Below, piece after piece: positions 18,881 to 23,091 of a stretch of 23,091 nt of DNA (within the stretch, counting starts at the first letter, position 1; each line of letters starts with the position of its first letter). The notes beneath the pieces were generated by a model. The model was given only the letters and a program-made list of their open reading frames with translations, did no database searches and was not told where the DNA came from. The position numbers and the translations under genes are program-made. The stretch is from Lichtheimia corymbifera B2541 (lineage: Eukaryota > Mucoromycota > Mucoromycetes > Mucorales > Lichtheimiaceae): NCBI GenBank assembly GCA_000697475.1, contig JNEU01001149.1, positions 1-23,091 on the forward strand, given 5' to 3'.

Positions 18881-20460
18881 TCCATCCTCTTCCGCTTCCA
18901 GGTTATTTTCTCTCTCCTCCATTACGTTTCACCACGCGTCCAACTCTACCATGTCCACCCCGATCTACAAGCGACATGCAATTGACCCGCTTCTGACCAT
19001 CATGCCAACCCCACAACTACTTTGATCCAACCCGATTCAACTGACCAACAAGTCAACGCGAATGCAGACGCTATTACAACAGGCTTTTTGTTTGACGCCA
19101 CACACCCACTTGCTCTTTTCTACAACGCTCATTACTCTCAATGGCAAGTGCAGCAGCCGTCATGAGCTTCGTCTTCTGGAATCGTGCTCTTTATTTGACA
19201 CAGGCGTGGTCTTTTATATAAGCAGCAAGGAGTATACGTCAAACGCGAGGCCGTGGCAAGTGCAGACGCTATTACAACACACGCTTTTTATTTGACGCTA
19301 CACACCCACTCGCTCTTTTCCACAACGCTCATTCTTCTCTATGCCAACTGCAGCAACCGTCATTAGCTTTGTCTTCTGTTGGCTGTATTGAATCGTGCTC
19401 TTTATTCGACACAGGATTGGCCTATTATACAACCACAAGCAGCATACGTCAAAGGCGTTGTCTGGCTATCGATATACTGCACGAACAAGGTAAATTGGTT
19501 GGCAGGCACCATGGTGATGGATGGAATGGATATACAACTAGCAAAGGCTCACTCTTTTATTTGTCAAGGCAAAACGATTGAATGCAGGCGTGTGTTTTTA
19601 TCATGAAGATGGAGTTTGGATGGTTCTTTTCTACATGGATCGATGGCTTTGACTTGGTGATGGGTGGATTGCTTGTTTTTCAAAGGGATGGACAGCAATA
19701 TACACATACAAAGGAACAGGTAATTCAACTATGGAAATGACATCTCAATGCATGATGGCTAATACATCTGATGCAGGTGCTACTTGATTCTGTGGATGGC
19801 AAGACTTGGATGTTGGAGTGCAACAAGGTGGGTCACTTTATGATAATGAGGTAGATGAGATGATTCTTTTTTAAATGAATAAATGAAGGATGGTATTGCT
19901 TGTTCTAAGACAAATGATGAGTGGTTTTAAAAATGGTGGTGATGGCTCTCGATCAAGTGGATGGTACTTTATTGAATGGTACGATGTTCATCTATTCCAA
20001 TGACTCTTATTTACACTTTGGACTACAGAAGCAGATGTTGGTCGCCTTCGCGCATTTAACCTTGGCTCACATGCAGAAAGCAAATAGATACCTTAATACC
20101 TCCCCGACATTCAGAATTCTGTATATGACAGCGGCTTTTGAAAAAAAGTGCGGCGGCCGCACCTAATCTTGGTACTGGTGCGTTGATTGTATAGTGGGAA
20201 TATACAAGGGCTACAGGTAGTGAGAACAAGAAAATAACATAACCGTAAAATAAGGACAGGCAATAAGATGTGTTTTTATCATTACTTTAGAAAGATCTTC
20301 ATTGGTTGCATTCAATGGATCCGTCACATCCAACCCGAGATATTAGTATGTACAATCATACACACTGGCGATGTATGTAAATGATTGGTATAAGCCATGG
20401 CTCATCCGGGTTTCGTTTAATCTGAATGTTGTATCATGCTTTCAATAAAACATTTATAGT
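18881..20460 (+). pseudogene. Repeat unit 1: decayed gene copy of unknown family
   Basis: No intact long reading frame, but peptide-level similarity to the other units persists in pieces: STPIYKRHAIDPLLT, FLFDATHPLALFYNAHYSQ, DTGLAYYTTTSS, HGDGWNGYTTSKGSLFYLS and LVFQRDGQQYTHTKEQ. The pieces lie in different frames and are interrupted by stops. A GT...CAG segment (19731 to about 19783) resembles a retained intron and is matched by a segment in unit 2. An AATAAA lies at 20444-20449 near the unit end. I cannot name the ancestral protein. Confidence 0.5.
20444..20449 (+). terminator. Candidate poly(A) signal at the end of repeat unit 1
   Basis: AATAAA just before the start of the next repeat unit. 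Its position fits the idea that each unit is a whole gene with its own 3' end, but it is a single hexamer match. Confidence 0.3.
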
Positions 20461-22080
20461 AGGACATCTCTCGTTGGGATACCGGTTGCGGGTGAGATGG
20501 GTAAAGATATACACGTGATACGTGTCGTCATGGAAACACTAACCGGTTCATCGGAAATCGTTCCGTTTTCCGCTCTCAGGTTATCTTTTCTTCAACACTG
20601 CTCTTTTCAGCTCGTCCCACTTGACACGTTCAACCCGATCTACAAACGACATACGATTGACCCGCTTCCCACAACCATGCCAAGCCCACGATTACTCTGG
20701 CCCAATCCGTTTCGACCGAAAGATAGGCCATAGCGATTGCGTACGCTATTGCAACACATTTTTTATTTGACACCACCCACCCACCCACTCTTTTCTACAA
20801 CACTCATTCTTCTCAACGACGATTACAGCAGCTTCCATCAGCTTGGTCTTTTATTGATCGTCTTGAATCGTACTATTTATTGGGTACAGTGCTGGTCTTT
20901 TATACAAACAACAAGGAGCATACATCAAACGCTATTACAGCACGCTTGTTATCTGACACCACACACCCACTTGCTCTTTTCTGCAACGCTCATTCTACTC
21001 AACACCAGTTGCAGCATCTGTTATTGTCTTGGTCTTTTGTTGGTCGTCTTCAACCATGCTCTTTATTGGTCACAGGCTTGGTCTATTATACAACCACAAG
21101 CAACACATGTCTGGACATTGATATACTGGATGAACAAGGTAAACAATGCCATGGTGATGGATGGAAGGGGTATACTACAACAGAAAGGGCTGATGCTTTT
21201 TATTTTTCAGGGCAAAACGAGTGATGTATCATGAAGATGGCTCTTGTCTATATGGATCGTTTGCTTTGTCAAGGAATGGACCGTGGAGAACACGGGACAA
21301 CAGGGTGAGTTTTTTTATCATGATGATGGGGTGGATCAAATTCTTATCAACTTGCGTGGTAGATGGCATTGCTTTATCCAAGACAACCAGATGACTTGAA
21401 GGTGGATCGTTTGATTTTCAAAGGGGGAGACAACAAGATACACATACAAAGGAAGAGGTAATATGGCTTTGGAAACGGGTGTACATAATAGCTAACTGGT
21501 TCCCATGCTAGTGTTACTTGGTTTTGTGGATCAGAGTGGACAATGATAGCTCATGGCAAGGCACTGCATTATCTATAGCATGGATTTACCATTGGCAATA
21601 TATTTCTTTTATGCATCTCTGGTTTGGATCAAGGGGTTATGGTGGTGGTGGTCATGGACGAGAAGGCTAAAAGAGTGGTTGCTTTTCGGATTATGCAACA
21701 GCAATTGTTTTGTCATGTGGGATATGGTAGTCGGCTTGTTCACTGGGTTGATGTACGATTGGCAGAGAATCATTTGGGTGTTTTTTGGTATGCCACAAGG
21801 GGGATTTCATCGTAATCTTGATACTGGGAACATACAAGGAGCACATTGAACGAGAATGAGAAATGAGAACTTGCAATGCTCTCATCGTGACTATAAGAAT
21901 ATCATCATGGACGCGTGTAATAAACTCTTGGAATGGTTCATCCCATTGTCGTCAGTCAGAAGGGTTATTTCTATCATCCAACACGTGTCATTAATACATG
22001 CGTGTGAATGTGAAATATAAGCACTATCTCATCCGGATCGTATACGAAATGAGTGATGGGTCATGCATTTGAATGAATGT
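20461..22080 (+). pseudogene. Repeat unit 2: least-decayed copy of the array gene
   Basis: The best-preserved unit. A frame at 20497-20733 carries TFNPIYKRHTIDPLPTTMPS. Another open frame continues to 21224 through both shorter repeats (DTTHPLALFCNAHSTQ, VTGLVYYTTTSN) into DIDILDEQGK, HGDGWKGYTTT and FYFSGQNE, without a stop from about 20740. Later pieces include FYHDDGVDQILINL and HWVDVRLAENHLGVFWYA. An intron-like GTAATATGG...GCTAACT...CATGCTAG lies at about 21461-21512. No enzymatic motif, signal peptide or known domain was recognised. It might be a functional gene with introns I have not resolved. Confidence 0.45.
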
Positions 22081-23091
22081 GTATGAAGAGACAATTTTTA
22101 TTATTGCATCGGGAAGGAGTTGTCATAGTAACGGTGTCCGGCTCATCCGAAATTATGCCGCTTTTCCCACTCGCGCTTTATCTTGTCTTGACCAGCACGC
22201 TGTTCAACCAGCCCCATTTGCCCATGTTCAACCCGATCTACGAGCGACATGCAGTTGACCCACTTGTGACCACCATGCCGAGCCCACGATTGCTTTGATC
22301 TCACCCAATTCGAATGAGCAGCAAGTCCATGACGAGGACAACTATTACATTACACACCCACCCATTCACTCTTTTCAAACAACACTCGATGTTCTCAATA
22401 CCGATTGCAGCAACCGTCATTGGCTTTGTCTTTCAGAATCTTGCTATTTATTCGACACAGGCTTGGTCTATTATATACAACACGCCCACTCGCTCTTTTC
22501 TACAGTAGTCGTTGCTCTCAACACCAACTTCAGCAGCTGTCATTAGCTGTTGGCCGTTTTGAAGCGTACTCTTTATTGGACACAGGCTTAGTGATGGGTA
22601 TAGTGGTAAAGTGTTTGGCAGATGCCATGGTGATAGAGACAGAGAGGGCTGATATATATCTTTGTCAAGGTCAAACGATTGGTGCGTCATGGTGATGGCT
22701 CTTGTCTACATGGACTGATAGCTTTGACTTGTTGATGGATGGATCACGTGGATCTGATAACACAGGACAACAAGGTAAATTTTTATATCATCATGATGCA
22801 GTGGATCTGTTTCTTATTTACATGGATGTAGAACAATACTCGGTGGATGGCGTTGCTTTACACAAGGCAGTGAGATGGTGTCAAGTGCTTGTTTTTCAAA
22901 GGAACGAACCACATGAATCGGATGACAGCAGACAGCAAGGTAAGACTTTGTATTGTGATGGTTATGGAATACATTCGATTCTCATTTGCATGCATTGGTG
23001 ACAGAACAACAAGACAACAAGTTGATTCTCTGTATCATGGTGATGGTGTGGATCGCTTCTTTTTCAGAGGAATGGACTGCAGGACAACAAG
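22081..23091 (+). pseudogene. Repeat unit 3 (partial): decayed copy running off the window
   Basis: Pieces match units 1 and 2: FNPIYERHAVDPLVTTMPS, RPLALFYSSRCSQHQLQQ, SLLDTGLVMG, then a 98-codon frame from 22705 (STWTDSFDLLMDGSRG, TGQQGKFLYHHDAVDLFL, LVFQRNEPHESDD). The two shorter repeats are only about 130 bp apart here, against 200 and 185 bp in the other units, implying deletion. The last 330 bp contain several ACAACAAG...TATCATGGTGATGG modules. The right end is not in the window. Confidence 0.45.

Larger units (their letters stand above)
18881..23091 (+). repeat. Tandem array of at least three degenerate 1.6-1.7 kb units
   Basis: A conserved anchor (CGATCTAC preceding ARCGACAT) starts at 18961, 20636 and 22234, giving periods of 1675 and 1598 bp. 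In each unit the same blocks follow in the same order: a Pro-rich block; two copies of a shorter CACACCCACTYGCTCTTTT...GACACAGGCTTGG repeat (19101/19301, about 20780/20961, about 22353/22481); a GCCATGGTGATGG block; a CATGAAGATGG/CATGGTGATGG block; and a TTTTTCAAAGG block. The third unit is cut by the window end. Divergence between units is considerable, with small indels. Confidence 0.85.

Noticed and set aside
18881..23091. CRISPR array
   Set aside because: Repeats are long, diverged and lack regular short spacers, and the genome is eukaryotic.

Overview
The window looks like nuclear DNA of a filamentous fungus, most likely an early-diverging one of the Mucoromycota (Mucorales-like). Genes are dense and broken by many short introns of about 44-100 nt with GTAAGT/GTATGT donors, TACTAAT-like branch sites and CAG/TAG acceptors. 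The set comprises a Gln/His-rich Zn2Cys6 regulator, a cytochrome P450, a zeta-class GST and an Rrm4-like RNA-binding protein with MLLE domains. All exon models were built by hand from the sequence. In every multi-exon model the exon lengths sum to a multiple of three.

Layout: (1) 1-3744 is a cut-and-paste DNA transposon of Ginger/KRBA2 type. It has near-identical 113-bp terminal inverted repeats and one nine-exon transposase gene on the minus strand that appears intact (H2C2 zinc finger, D-D-E integrase core, Cys-rich C-terminus). The window starts about six bases inside its left end. (2) 3818-7672 (+) is a 1194-aa Zn2Cys6 fungal transcription factor whose start codon lies only 73 bp from the transposon end. 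(3) 7861-8747 (-) is a maleylacetoacetate isomerase/GST-zeta. (4) 9395-11444 (-) is a nine-exon microsomal P450. (5) 12572-13085 (+) is a possible small unknown gene. (6) 13423-16202 (+) is a ten-exon Rrm4-like protein with three RRMs and two MLLE-type modules. (7) 16589-17424 (+) and 17703-18293 (-) are convergent genes of unknown function. (8) From about 18.9 kb to the right edge is an array of at least three degenerate 1.6-1.7 kb units, each itself containing shorter repeats. They look like decayed tandem copies of one gene of unknown function.

Functionally, the regulator, GST and P450 are neighbours and could relate to catabolism or detoxification, but nothing in the sequence shows co-regulation. 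The Rrm4-like gene is expected to act in mRNA binding and, by family analogy, endosome-linked mRNA transport in hyphae. The two most unusual parts are the apparently intact Ginger-type element abutting a regulator gene and the hierarchical repeat array at the right end.
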